63,774 bases of DNA from Candidatus Gastranaerophilales bacterium (GTDB lineage: Bacteria; Cyanobacteriota; Vampirovibrionia; Gastranaerophilales; Gastranaerophilaceae), in NCBI GenBank assembly GCA_944324305.1, contig CALUVV010000011.1:1-63774 (forward strand), in the 5' to 3' direction. Below are positions 21,655 to 28,954 of the stretch, piece by piece. A program made the position numbers and the translations under genes. Position 1 is the stretch's first letter. Each line of letters starts with the position of its first letter. Below the pieces are notes generated by a model. That model was not told where the DNA came from. It searched no databases and saw only the letters and a list, made by a program, of their open reading frames with translations.

Positions 21655-22149
21655 TTAGTTTTTAAATACCGAATACAGCTCTATGTCCTGTAATTTTCCG
21701 TTTCTTAATGTTTCATTTTTCAATAGTGCTTCTTTTACAAAACCCGCATTTTTTAAAAGAGTTTTAACACGTGAATTATCAGGATATACAAGAGCCTTAA
21801 TCTTTTGAAATCCGTATTTTTCAAAGCAGTATTTTATAAAAAATCTTGCGCATTCCTTTGTGTAATTTCCCCAGAAACGTTTGTCAAAACATGTTGTAAG
21901 TTCGGCACTGTGAAGACTTTCACTGTCACCGATAATATTATCCAGATATACAAAACCGCTTACAATACCGTTTTCAACGATTGCAAAAAAGAAAGGGGAA
22001 GTTCTTTGCACAAGATTGTAAAAATAATCATAAATTGTCATACCGTTTAAGGCATAATCATCATCAAGATATCTCAAATATTTTATGTATAAAAATAAAG
22101 CCTGCTCAAAATAAGCAGGATTGTCAAAAGGATTTCTGAATTCAGCCAT
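21655..22149 (-). CDS. GNAT-family N-acetyltransferase in the prophage
   Basis: 164 residues. Elements of the GNAT fold: FFAIVENGIVSGFVYLD (beta 2-3), AELTTCFDKRFWGNYTKEC before the acetyl-CoA region, and ALVYPDNSRVKTLLKNAGF, the classic C-terminal GNAT motif. It starts at TAATG, overlapping the stop of the upstream gene by one base, so translation is coupled. Phage GNATs of this class sit among head genes and have unknown targets. It could modify a virion or host protein. Confidence 0.85.
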   Translation of the reverse strand: MAEFRNPFDNPAYFEQALFLYIKYLRYLDDDYALNGMTIYDYFYNLVQRTSPFFFAIVENGIVSGFVYLDNIIGDSESLHSAELTTCFDKRFWGNYTKECARFFIKYCFEKYGFQKIKALVYPDNSRVKTLLKNAGFVKEALLKNETLRNGKLQDIELYSVFKN

Positions 22150-22499
22150 TAATATACCGCTTTCTCGAATTTTACATAAGCGTTTTCTGTAGTGAAAGCG
22201 TTTAATTCACCTTTCAGCATTTTTTCTCTGATATTATTTTGAATTCCGATAAGCGCGTCAGCCTGAATACCGTTTACAAAGGTTTCGCATTTTGTTTTGC
22301 GGTTAAAGTATCGGAATACGGAAAATTTTGAAAAAATCTTATCCGAAGGTACATCTTTTATATCTTTATATGTTTTCGGGGGAATTTTTTCTTTTGATTT
22401 TCTCAAGTCATCCATAAATTCTTTTTCAATCTTCATTTTAATAAGTTCATCAAGAGAGGCACTATTCAAGAGCCTGTCTTCCGCGTCATTATTTTTCAT
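22149..22499 (-). CDS. Hypothetical prophage protein
   Basis: 116 residues, hydrophilic, with a charged helical N-terminus (LDELIKMKIEKEFMDDLRKSKEK) in short form DELIKMKIEKEFMDDL. No family recognised. AGGAG precedes the ATG and the stop is coupled to the GNAT start. It lies between terS and the portal gene, where adaptor, head-completion or regulatory proteins are often found. Confidence 0.65.
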   Translation of the reverse strand: MKNNDAEDRLLNSASLDELIKMKIEKEFMDDLRKSKEKIPPKTYKDIKDVPSDKIFSKFSVFRYFNRKTKCETFVNGIQADALIGIQNNIREKMLKGELNAFTTENAYVKFEKAVY

Positions 22500-22514
22500 A
22501 AAAAATCTCCTATA

Positions 22515-22949
22515 TTAAATTTTGCTGTCATCAAGGTTTGAAATAGTTATAATCTTTGCAGACTTATATTCTTCCTCATCCTGATTAGAGTTAAATCCCA
22601 AATACTTGCACAGGCTTTCAAGGGCTTTTAAGCCGGCTGATGTATCACGAAGTTTCTTTTTGCCCGTAATACATCCTTCTTTATCAAGAATATCTTCTTC
22701 TTCAAGAGAAAATTCAGCAATCTGCAAAAGTTTCTGAATTACATACCCTTTATTAACACGTAAAGAAGATAATTGATTTTTTAACTGAAGTTTAATTTCT
22801 TTAATAATTAAATCTTCCGATAAAAGTCTTGATGCTGTTTCTTTTAAATCTTTTGATTTGTAACCGGCATTCCTTGCGGAAAGCTCTCCGTTAAGGGATT
22901 TTATATATTCCGTAACAAAAAGTTTTTGTTGTTTAGTTAGTTGTTTCAT
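22515..22949 (-). CDS. terS: Phage terminase small subunit
   Basis: 144 residues. The N-terminus KQLTKQQKLFVTEYIKSL ... SARNAGYKSK is the Terminase_2-family start: a helix-turn-helix for recognising the packaging site. A helical oligomerisation core and an acidic, flexible C-terminus follow. It pairs functionally with terL although five to six genes lie between them. Its weak Shine-Dalgarno and the gap upstream suggest its own promoter, opposite the plus-strand short transcript found in that gap. Confidence 0.88.
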   Translation of the reverse strand: MKQLTKQQKLFVTEYIKSLNGELSARNAGYKSKDLKETASRLLSEDLIIKEIKLQLKNQLSSLRVNKGYVIQKLLQIAEFSLEEEDILDKEGCITGKKKLRDTSAGLKALESLCKYLGFNSNQDEEEYKSAKIITISNLDDSKI

Positions 22950-23000
22950 GGTTTTACAGTTTATAAATTATGTATTTTTCTTTACAAATCTTTGTAGAAT

Positions 23001-23029
23001 TTGAATTTTTTGAAAAAAAATTGTATAAT
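23001..23029 (+). promoter_or_regulatory. Sigma70-like promoter facing against the prophage genes
   Basis: TTGAAT, 17-bp spacer, TATAAT. Predicted start of transcription near 23036 on the plus strand, while all surrounding phage genes read on the minus strand. Confidence 0.65.
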
Positions 23030-23035
23030 AATCAT

Positions 23036-23106
23036 GCTATTTATATTTCGGCTAGTGTAAATCTTAACAGGAGGGGAAAATGAATTTTAAACTTCCTGTT
23101 TTTTTT
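23036..23106 (+). ncRNA. Short plus-strand transcript in the prophage (small RNA or attenuated leader)
   Basis: About 70 nt from the predicted start to a hairpin (AACAGGA at 23066-23072 with TCCTGTT at 23094-23100) followed by eight T. The first arm contains an AGGAGGGG Shine-Dalgarno and an ATG at 23080 that opens a 25-codon frame ending at 23157. The frame passes through the terminator. So it is either a small RNA that happens to carry the ribosome site, or an attenuator controlling a micro-protein. Promoter, stem and T-run are seen; function is unknown. Confidence 0.5.
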
Positions 23107-23157
23107 GTGCCCCGCGCAGTCCAGAACAAAGCACCTTACAGTTTACCGTCTGTGTAA
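23080..23157 (+). CDS. Possible 25-residue micro-protein opposite the prophage genes
   Basis: ATG six nt after a near-perfect AGGAGGGG, then 25 codons starting MNFKLPVFFVPRAV and stop TAA. The frame overlaps the last bases of the minus-strand adaptor gene. It lies across a terminator-like hairpin, so full translation would need read-through. Alternative: no protein, only a small RNA. Confidence 0.3.
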   Translation: MNFKLPVFFVPRAVQNKAPYSLPSV

Positions 23158-23781
23158 TTTTACCGACGGAGCTTCATCCGTGCTTGCCGAAATTTTTGAG
23201 CGCATGTTTGCAAGAGCATCTTTATACATGCCGTACCAGTAGTTAAAACGAACATGCTGCGGATTTCCCTTTAAACGCATGCAAGCCCCGTAAACAAGGA
23301 GAGGTTCGGCAAAAGTATCAGGAATAAGAGGAGTATCTTCGGCATCTTCCATTGCGAATTTTTCATCACCGTTAGAGTTTTTTGCACAATTTTTTGTATA
23401 ATACAATACTTCTATATCTTTGTCCTGATTAAAAATCGGAAGCAAAATTTTATCATTAAATAAACTATACGTATTTTGAGGCTGCTTGTTAACAAAAAAC
23501 GTTTCAAAGTCTTCATAATAGTCAAGTTTCACTCCATCCGCAATTAATGCTTCAATCCTGCCGTCAATGGTATTTTCTATTTCACAAGTATTTTTCGGTA
23601 ACACAATTTTTGTTTTACGAAGAAGAAAATTCCATCTGTCAAAATTGCAAATTTCCGTATTTAAAATATTAAGAATATTTTTTAATTTTTTATGGTCATT
23701 TTTAGTAAGCTCCGAAAAAGCACCGACCTGTTTATAATTTAATTCCACAAGGCATTTATTAATAAGTTCCAAATAATTCAT
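23143..23781 (-). CDS. Phage head-tail adaptor-like protein
   Basis: 212 residues. A helical start (NYLELINKCLVELNY) and a C-terminal segment (LLVYGACMRLKGNP, RFNYWYGMYKDALANMRSK) fit the P22 gp4 / T7 gp11-type adaptor, which docks the tail to the portal. The family call is by pattern and position near terS. AAGGAAA precedes the ATG. A terminator lies between it and the scaffold-like gene upstream, so it may have its own promoter. Confidence 0.65.
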   Translation of the reverse strand: MNYLELINKCLVELNYKQVGAFSELTKNDHKKLKNILNILNTEICNFDRWNFLLRKTKIVLPKNTCEIENTIDGRIEALIADGVKLDYYEDFETFFVNKQPQNTYSLFNDKILLPIFNQDKDIEVLYYTKNCAKNSNGDEKFAMEDAEDTPLIPDTFAEPLLVYGACMRLKGNPQHVRFNYWYGMYKDALANMRSKISASTDEAPSVKLHRR

Positions 23782-23806
23782 AAATTTCCTTTCTTAAATC
23801 TTTAAG

Positions 23807-23838
23807 AAAAAACAGCCTTAAAAAAGACTGTTTTTTCA
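23807..23838. terminator. Terminator after the scaffold-like gene
   Basis: Stem AAAAAACAG / CTGTTTTTT, A-rich and T-rich on the two sides, between phage genes. Confidence 0.8.
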
Positions 23839-23860
23839 CTAAAGATTTTTTTGAATATTG

Positions 23861-24511
23861 CTATTTTATAAGACCTTTTTTTAATTGGTCCATAATTGCA
23901 CGTTCGTGTCTAGCAAATTCCGCACCACTCATTTTGCCGATTTGTTCACGGGTAAAAACCAAATTTCTTAAGCCGTCAGAAACAGAGTTTTGTGCATTTG
24001 CGCGTAATCTCTGTTTTGCGGTTTCATTTTCGCTGTTTAACGTTTTTTCGTGTTGTAATTCTCTCAAATATCTCTGTATTGCGGTATTTTCAATTTTTTC
24101 CACAAGCGCGGATATTTTAGAGAGTTCATCCTCATCAAAAGTGACATTGGAGTTTCTTAAATAATCAAAAACATCAATTCTGCCGTCTTTATTAAAAAAT
24201 TCAGGCGGCATATTTCCCTGCATAAGAGATTGTGCTTGTCCTGCAGGCTGAACAGCCGCAGAAGGTGTCTGACCGTTTTGTTGACTTAATGTATACTTTT
24301 CAAACGCCTTTTGAGTAACATAATTCATTAAATTTTGTCCTTGTTCCCCGGTCATCACACCTGTTTGTACAAGGTTTTTGATTGTTTTAAGATCATTAAC
24401 AACCTGTTGTTTAAGTGCTTCCGCACCATTACTGAAAGGTTGTTGTACTCCTGCTGCCGCTTGTTGATAACCGGCATAGGATGAAAGATTTTGTATATTT
24501 TGTTCATTCAT
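23861..24511 (-). CDS. Scaffold-like prophage protein
   Basis: 216 residues from the ATG at 24511, chosen for the GAGG 9 nt before it; a longer frame begins at 24526. Gln/Asn/Ala-rich N-terminal half, a helical charged middle, and a Lys-rich C-terminus (RAIMDQLKKGLIK). Composition, length and location close to the coat gene match P22-like scaffolding proteins, which guide prohead assembly and leave before packaging. No sequence signature proves it. Confidence 0.55.
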   Translation of the reverse strand: MNEQNIQNLSSYAGYQQAAAGVQQPFSNGAEALKQQVVNDLKTIKNLVQTGVMTGEQGQNLMNYVTQKAFEKYTLSQQNGQTPSAAVQPAGQAQSLMQGNMPPEFFNKDGRIDVFDYLRNSNVTFDEDELSKISALVEKIENTAIQRYLRELQHEKTLNSENETAKQRLRANAQNSVSDGLRNLVFTREQIGKMSGAEFARHERAIMDQLKKGLIK

Positions 24512-24512
24512 T

Positions 24513-24749
24513 TTATAATACCTCATTTTTCATATATTCCACCGCAAGCTCGATTGCGTCATCTATAAAAGAGGATAACAGTACAGAAATCAGAGGCTTT
24601 AAAAAATCGGGAACAGGAATTCTGTTGACAACATATTTTACGGCCATTTCTTTTTTCTGCTGTCCTTTGCTGCTGCCCAAAGCTTCTTCGGCTTTTAAAA
24701 CAGCAGTTTTTGCAAGCTCTTTTATTTTTTCTTTTAATTTATTAAACAT
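24513..24749 (-). CDS. LL-H-type holin-like protein
   Basis: 78 residues from the ATG at 24749, which follows GAGG; a start at 24779 would add ten residues. KLKEKIKELAKTAVLKAEEAL and SSKGQQKKEMAVKYVVNRIP match the conserved C-terminal part of LL-H family phage holins. The usual clear N-terminal membrane segment is missing, with only a mildly hydrophobic PLISVLLSSFIDDAIEL. So it could be a holin relative, a truncated holin, or another amphipathic phage protein. Confidence 0.5.
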   Translation of the reverse strand: MFNKLKEKIKELAKTAVLKAEEALGSSKGQQKKEMAVKYVVNRIPVPDFLKPLISVLLSSFIDDAIELAVEYMKNEVL

Positions 24750-24772
24750 AATTACCTCAAGAATTTTAAAAT

Positions 24773-24808
24773 AATGCATCTCCGCAAGAAATATTTCGAA
24801 GATGCATT
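24773..24808. other. Hairpin between coat and holin-like genes
   Basis: Perfect stem AATGCATCT / AGATGCATT extended by CG pairs. There is only a weak T-rich tail on the minus strand, so it may be an inefficient terminator or mRNA-stabilising structure lowering expression after the coat gene. Confidence 0.6.
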
Positions 24809-24828
24809 ACGGGGTACGATAGACGCTG

Positions 24829-25707
24829 TTAATCGGAAGAGTCTGTTTCCACTGTGGACGCGCCCGAAGCTACAACCATTTTTGCAAGAGCTTTCGGTTG
24901 AACCACTTTTGCACCGTATAAGTACAAACCTCTTACAAGATCGGAGAAGCTGTCCTTATCTCTTAAGCTTTCAATTTTTGATAATTGAGAAGCAAAAGTG
25001 ATAGCTTCGTTAGTACCCGCAAGCACATAGTATTTACCTGAAACATCTGTTAAATTTGTACTTACAAGAACATCCATCCCTGCAATTCTTCCGATTGCGC
25101 CTTCTCTTAAAGTTTCATCGGCAACATTATGAGCGCCGATAAATTCCGAACTTTGCAGCAGGTAAGATTCAATTGTCGGGTTAATAACTACCCAGGGTCT
25201 TACACCTGCGGAAATCGCATTTGAATTTTTCAAGCACAAAGCAAGTTCGACGAATTTAGAATAGATAGTTGATTTATCAAGCGTAACAGCTGTTGTTTCA
25301 TCACCAACAACATTGTCTTTATCAACTTCCGTATGCAGGGATAAAATATAAGCATCCTGAACTTCTTCAATTGCTTTTTTGGCATTTTTCAAATGAGCTT
25401 CCATAATATCCGCATTTGACTGAACCTGTGCCACATCGTTAATTTTAAATGCAAAGAATTTTTTCTGGTCGATTACAAGGTCTTGTGAAGTAGGTTCTAA
25501 TTCTTTATATGTAATATTTGAAGAACTTAACGTAGAAATTGCAACGTCAGCAGGAGTAATAATTTTAACTTTATCACCCTGATTTTTAATTTCGCCTTCC
25601 CAGTTTCTGTTAACACATTGGAGCATTACACAATCTTTAGAGAGCATATAATTAAGTTTTTGGCTCCAAATCTCAGGGATAAATGCAGAATAAGCATTGT
25701 CTGTCAT
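24829..25707 (-). CDS. Major capsid (coat) protein
   Basis: 292 residues. N-terminus SAFIPEIWSQKLNYMLSKD and the GDKVKIITPADVAIS, FKINDVAQVQSNADIM and RPWVVINPTIESYLL segments match P22 coat-like / HK97-fold major capsid proteins. AAGGAAA precedes the ATG. It lies downstream of the gp10-like gene and upstream of the holin-like gene; the scaffold-like gene follows. Confidence 0.85.
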   Translation of the reverse strand: MTDNAYSAFIPEIWSQKLNYMLSKDCVMLQCVNRNWEGEIKNQGDKVKIITPADVAISTLSSSNITYKELEPTSQDLVIDQKKFFAFKINDVAQVQSNADIMEAHLKNAKKAIEEVQDAYILSLHTEVDKDNVVGDETTAVTLDKSTIYSKFVELALCLKNSNAISAGVRPWVVINPTIESYLLQSSEFIGAHNVADETLREGAIGRIAGMDVLVSTNLTDVSGKYYVLAGTNEAITFASQLSKIESLRDKDSFSDLVRGLYLYGAKVVQPKALAKMVVASGASTVETDSSD

Positions 25708-25770
25708 GTCTTTGTTTCCTTTCTTTTTCTAACTACAAAAATTAAATGAGCGGTGGTTATTCAAAAAAAA

Positions 25771-27279
25771 TTAATCGTCGTTATAAACTTCTCTGAACTG
25801 AAGTCCTATAATTGCACAGGATTGTGTAACCTCTTCACCAGAAACACAAAGCTGTACAGCATAATTAGCTTCGGATATTTCAGCTTTTTCCATGGTATCT
25901 TTATTTACCGACCAAACCGGAATACTTGCACCATCAGGCGTCCAATGGCATGGTAAGTCATCAGAAGTATTATCGTCTGCCCAGATTAAATGTTCTTGAT
26001 GTATAGAATAAATTTTTTCAATATCATCCGTATATTCACTGTCATAATCCTTATAAACGGAAAAATTAAAGTCATTATCGTGTTCCGTATCCAGAAGAAA
26101 ATAAAATTCATCAATCATTTTTCTGTGATGCGGATTTGACAGAGCAAGAAAAGGAGATTTCCACATAAATTTTACAGTGTTACCGTTGAAAGTGGTGCCG
26201 TAATCCTCTTTGTAGATATTTCCGTCTTTGTCTGCGGTATAAACATAATCGTTATAAATACATGCCGCCACAATATCCTGCGGTATTACACGTTTATACC
26301 AGGCTCTATTCACATAGTCGTTTATCCAAACAGTATGAAGATAAGCATCATCCGCATAAGGAAAGAAATACCACATCTGGCTTTTTGTCTCATAATGAAG
26401 GCACAATGTATCTTCCAGTTTGCCGAAAGATGTAAATTCCTGTTTTATTTTCTGTGAAATTTCACTCCCGAGCTGAATTTGATTTAATTCCCCAGCCTGT
26501 TCAAGCGCAAAAATACCGTTACTTAAAAAATATTGCTTATTTTCAACATTAACGATAGAATTAGCACCAACTGCTCCCTTATTTGCAAATAATACAATAG
26601 CAAAGTCATCAGGGCTTGTACCCGTAAGAAGATACACACTATCTTTTTTATAAACCGCAAGATAATCTTTATATGGTTTTAGAGCAGTAATAGAGCCTGT
26701 ATCGGTATGAAATTCATTAATATAACCCGCATCGTTTTCCGTTTCAAAATCGTTGTAAGTGCCAAGTGCCGAATAATATATTGCTGCATCTTTTGCAACC
26801 CACACTCTGCCTTTATAAATTGCCATTGACGCCCCGACAATGGTATTTTTTGACAAATCTTTAAGATTACACTCCACAACATCATAAGCGGCGTTATTTT
26901 TTATATAAAATAAACCGTCAGCTTCAGTCATAACCAGAATGCCGTTCAAAAAATTCAGAAATACAGGTTTTACACCCTTTAAAGTTTTATCAACCAAAGT
27001 TTTTTTAGAATGATTTTCGTCATAAATATATATTTTTCCGGAAACGGTAGTTATTAACATTTTACTTACGTCATAAGCGGAAATTTCAGCCAACCCCGTA
27101 ATTTCTTCACCTATTTCCAAAAATAAAGAATTGCCTTTTTGTTTGACAATCCCTCTGTTTTGAAGTATTTCGACGTTTTCTGCATCTGCCCAGCAGACTT
27201 TTTTTGTATCAATACCAAGTTCTGTTTTTGTCAAGGCCTGATTTATGCCGCCTGCAAGATTATAATAAGCAACTTCCAT
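25771..27279 (-). CDS. P22 gp10-like beta-propeller tail hub protein
   Basis: 502 residues from the ATG at 27279, chosen for AAGGAG 10 nt upstream; the longer frame would overlap the amidase. The N-terminus AYYNLAGGINQALTKTELG and repeated short segments (AIYKGRVWVAK, YKDYLAVYKKDSVYLLTG, ACIYNDYVYTADKDGNIY) suggest blades of a beta-propeller like the P22 packaged-DNA stabilisation protein. A plug/hub role in retaining packaged DNA is likely. Confidence 0.72.
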   Translation of the reverse strand: MEVAYYNLAGGINQALTKTELGIDTKKVCWADAENVEILQNRGIVKQKGNSLFLEIGEEITGLAEISAYDVSKMLITTVSGKIYIYDENHSKKTLVDKTLKGVKPVFLNFLNGILVMTEADGLFYIKNNAAYDVVECNLKDLSKNTIVGASMAIYKGRVWVAKDAAIYYSALGTYNDFETENDAGYINEFHTDTGSITALKPYKDYLAVYKKDSVYLLTGTSPDDFAIVLFANKGAVGANSIVNVENKQYFLSNGIFALEQAGELNQIQLGSEISQKIKQEFTSFGKLEDTLCLHYETKSQMWYFFPYADDAYLHTVWINDYVNRAWYKRVIPQDIVAACIYNDYVYTADKDGNIYKEDYGTTFNGNTVKFMWKSPFLALSNPHHRKMIDEFYFLLDTEHDNDFNFSVYKDYDSEYTDDIEKIYSIHQEHLIWADDNTSDDLPCHWTPDGASIPVWSVNKDTMEKAEISEANYAVQLCVSGEEVTQSCAIIGLQFREVYNDD

Positions 27280-27284
27280 AAATT

Positions 27285-27776
27285 CTAAACTCCTTTTGAT
27301 CTGTACCACTTAATTTTCGAGCGTATAAAACTGCCGACTTCATCTTTTGCAACCCACGGATAAGGCGGCAGATAAATAATATCAATTTTACCTGCTGATG
27401 ATGTTTTGGGATTTTTTAATCCGAATTCATAATGTGTCATTACGGTTTGCGGAGTAATATCCAGATTGTATTTTTTTACAAGTTTTGCACAAAACTCCAT
27501 AGCACTTTCAAACTGTTTCTTTAAAATCGGGTATTTGCCGGCTGACAATTTATTTATAAATCCCGCCATAGCACATAAGGAAACTCCTATACTTCCTGTA
27601 TTGCCGCCGCCTGTATGCGCTGCATATTTATATGGCCTGCAAATTTCATTATCTTCAGGTTTAAATTTACCGCAATGCAGTGCACCGTCTTTATCAATCA
27701 AAAAATGATAATGCTCTTTCTCATAATCTGTCGGATAATATCCTCCTGCGGTCCAATGTATTATTATTCGTTTCAT
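27285..27776 (-). CDS. N-acetylmuramoyl-L-alanine amidase (endolysin)
   Basis: 163 residues of Amidase_2/PGRP type, cutting the bond between MurNAc and L-Ala in peptidoglycan. His7 in IIIHWTAGG, His54 in AAHTGGG, and His115 in MTHYEFG fit the zinc-site His set, with Lys130/Asp132 in AGKIDI as the usual C-terminal pair. No signal peptide, so release depends on a holin. Its Shine-Dalgarno (AGAGGA) lies inside the upstream HTH gene, which it overlaps by 56 nt. Confidence 0.9.
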   Translation of the reverse strand: MKRIIIHWTAGGYYPTDYEKEHYHFLIDKDGALHCGKFKPEDNEICRPYKYAAHTGGGNTGSIGVSLCAMAGFINKLSAGKYPILKKQFESAMEFCAKLVKKYNLDITPQTVMTHYEFGLKNPKTSSAGKIDIIYLPPYPWVAKDEVGSFIRSKIKWYRSKGV

Positions 27777-27981
27777 AAATGTCCTCTAACCAATCTTTAT
27801 TCATAAGTTTATAAATTATGGCTGCATGTGTCCTATTCTGTGCGTTTAACTTTAAGACAACTTTATCAATATGGTTCCTGACGGTTCCGTAAGCTATTTT
27901 TAATTCGACTCCGATTTCTTTATCAGAATAGCCCATTGCAACCAAAGTCAATACTTTAACTTCCTTTGGAGATAGTGCCAT
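27721..27981 (-). CDS. Stand-alone LuxR/GerE-type DNA-binding domain
   Basis: 86 residues consisting almost wholly of a GerE helix-turn-helix: LSPKEVKVLTLVAMGYSDKE followed by LKIAYGTVRNHIDKVVLKL. There is no receiver or ligand domain. It is encoded in the prophage ahead of the amidase and overlaps it. Role inferred: a regulator of the late genes or of host genes. The C-terminal tail (after about 60) is not conserved-looking. Confidence 0.85.
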   Translation of the reverse strand: MALSPKEVKVLTLVAMGYSDKEIGVELKIAYGTVRNHIDKVVLKLNAQNRTHAAIIYKLMNKDWLEDIYETNNNTLDRRRILSDRL

Positions 27982-28104
27982 TTTTCCTAATTCCCTTTAT
28001 TATAAGTTTCACATTCAGCATACTAAAAAATATAAAGAGTTCATTCATAATATTTCCGTTCAAAAAAAATAGGGCGGGTAATCCGCCCGGAGAGTAAGAT
28101 AATT

Positions 28105-28485
28105 TTAAGGATTGATTTTCAAATCTTTGTTTTCGGCCAGCCCGATTTTTAATGTTCTTAAATTTGAGTAACACCTTTTTCGGACACCGAATTCATTATA
28201 ATTAAGATAAAATTTTCCGCAATTTACCTTATTGTATTTAATTGAACGAACTTCATATAAAATAAATTTCTTCAATTTTTCAAAAAATACTTTAGCTTTT
28301 CTATTAACTTTCCTGACAACAGATATATTATCATCTCTGTCAACTCTTGTAAGCTGCACAACCGTATGCCCGCAAACGGGACATTTTGCAAGGTAATCCA
28401 GTTCACACAATACGAAGCTTTCATTTGGCACAAGACGATACGTTCTGGTCTTATGCAAGGCTCCGCAGCAATGAATATATCCCAT
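28105..28485 (-). CDS. Hypothetical prophage protein with a zinc-knuckle-like CxxC
   Basis: 126 residues from the ATG at 28485 (AGGGGA 8 nt upstream); the open frame extends to 28551. MGYIHCCGALH at the start and AKCPVCGHTVVQLTR in the middle could hold a zinc with four Cys (CC ... CPVC). The C-terminal part is basic and aromatic (VRSIKYNKVNCGKFYLNYNEF). First gene of the prophage strand. Function unknown; a DNA-binding or transcriptional protein is possible. Confidence 0.6.
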   Translation of the reverse strand: MGYIHCCGALHKTRTYRLVPNESFVLCELDYLAKCPVCGHTVVQLTRVDRDDNISVVRKVNRKAKVFFEKLKKFILYEVRSIKYNKVNCGKFYLNYNEFGVRKRCYSNLRTLKIGLAENKDLKINP

Positions 28486-28632
28486 ACTGCTATCCCCTGA
28501 CCCGTGTGGTAAACGATTTTGCCATCTTGAGGGCGTGAACCTTAACCACATTTTCAGTATAACTTATTCTGATTATTTGAAAAGTCCACGATTATAAGCA
28601 CATGTATACATATCCATGTTTTCATGATTAAT

Positions 28633-28857
28633 TTAAAACTTATAATCTCCCAAAAATTTGCCTAAATCTAAATTTAACACATTAGCGATTTTTAAAAAAT
28701 TATACAAAGAAATGCTTTTTTCCCCTCTTTCAACAAAACCGATATAAGACATACTACAATCAGAAAGTTCTGCCAGCCGCTCCTGAGACATCTTTTGCCG
28801 CAACCTTGCAACCTTTATTGCAAACCCTAAATTCTGTAAAAATTCGATTTTATTCAT
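28633..28857 (-). CDS. XRE-family regulator paired with a pseudopilin (module 1)
   Basis: 74 residues, a minimal Cro/CI-type helix-turn-helix: KVARLRQKMSQERLAELSDC then MSYIGFVERGEKSISLYNF. No additional domain. It is divergent from the pseudopilin at 28955, with 97 bp between that hold a promoter and two CTATAG-centred sites. Proximity to the prophage makes a phage repressor possible, but two equivalent XRE/pseudopilin pairs at 59 and 61 kb argue that it serves the pilin gene. Confidence 0.85.
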   Translation of the reverse strand: MNKIEFLQNLGFAIKVARLRQKMSQERLAELSDCSMSYIGFVERGEKSISLYNFLKIANVLNLDLGKFLGDYKF

Positions 28858-28874
28858 TTATATATTTTATTCTA

Positions 28875-28903
28875 TTGACAAAAAACTCACTATACTCTAT
28901 AGT
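28875..28903 (+). promoter_or_regulatory. Promoter of the module 1 pseudopilin
   Basis: TTGACA, 17-bp spacer, TATAGT. The -10 box overlaps the first operator-like site. Confidence 0.8.
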
Positions 28904-28923
28904 AAAAATATAACTACTATAGT
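28896..28923. promoter_or_regulatory. Paired operator-like palindromes, module 1
   Basis: CTATAG cores at 28897-28902 and 28917-28922 (the second as ACTATAGT), 20 bp apart centre to centre, about two helical turns. Likely binding sites for the divergent XRE protein. Confidence 0.6.
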
Positions 28924-28954
28924 AATTATTTAATAACTAAAAGAAGGGTTTATT

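Larger units (their letters stand above)
16222..28560 (-). mobile_element. Compact prophage or prophage remnant, structural and lysis genes only
   Basis: About 12.3 kb of minus-strand genes with an intact head module (TerL, portal, TerS, adaptor, scaffold-like protein, coat, gp10-like hub), amidase and LL-H-type holin. Cargo-like genes (lipase, GNAT, two secreted paralogues) are interspersed. The gp10-like and gp4-like proteins suggest a podovirus-like P22 tail module. No integrase, excisionase, CI-like repressor, replication protein, tape measure or tail spike is visible, and I found no convincing attachment repeats. The limits are set by the first and last phage-type genes. A terminator-like repeat at 16222-16240 ends the unit. 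Confidence 0.8.

Noticed and set aside
27956..28174. A 72-codon minus-strand frame between the LuxR-type gene and the zinc-knuckle gene
   Set aside because: It overlaps both neighbours, has no ribosome site or family features, and reads like an out-of-frame shadow.
16222..28560. Prophage attachment repeats
   Set aside because: No convincing matching sequence was found at the two ends.
28490..28560. tRNA-like segment at the right end of the prophage
   Set aside because: Short GC-rich pairings occur, but no cloverleaf with anticodon and T-arm could be drawn.
28633..28857. XRE regulator as the prophage repressor
   Set aside because: It is divergent from a pseudopilin with paired operators, and two equivalent pairs lie far from the prophage; not excluded but less likely.
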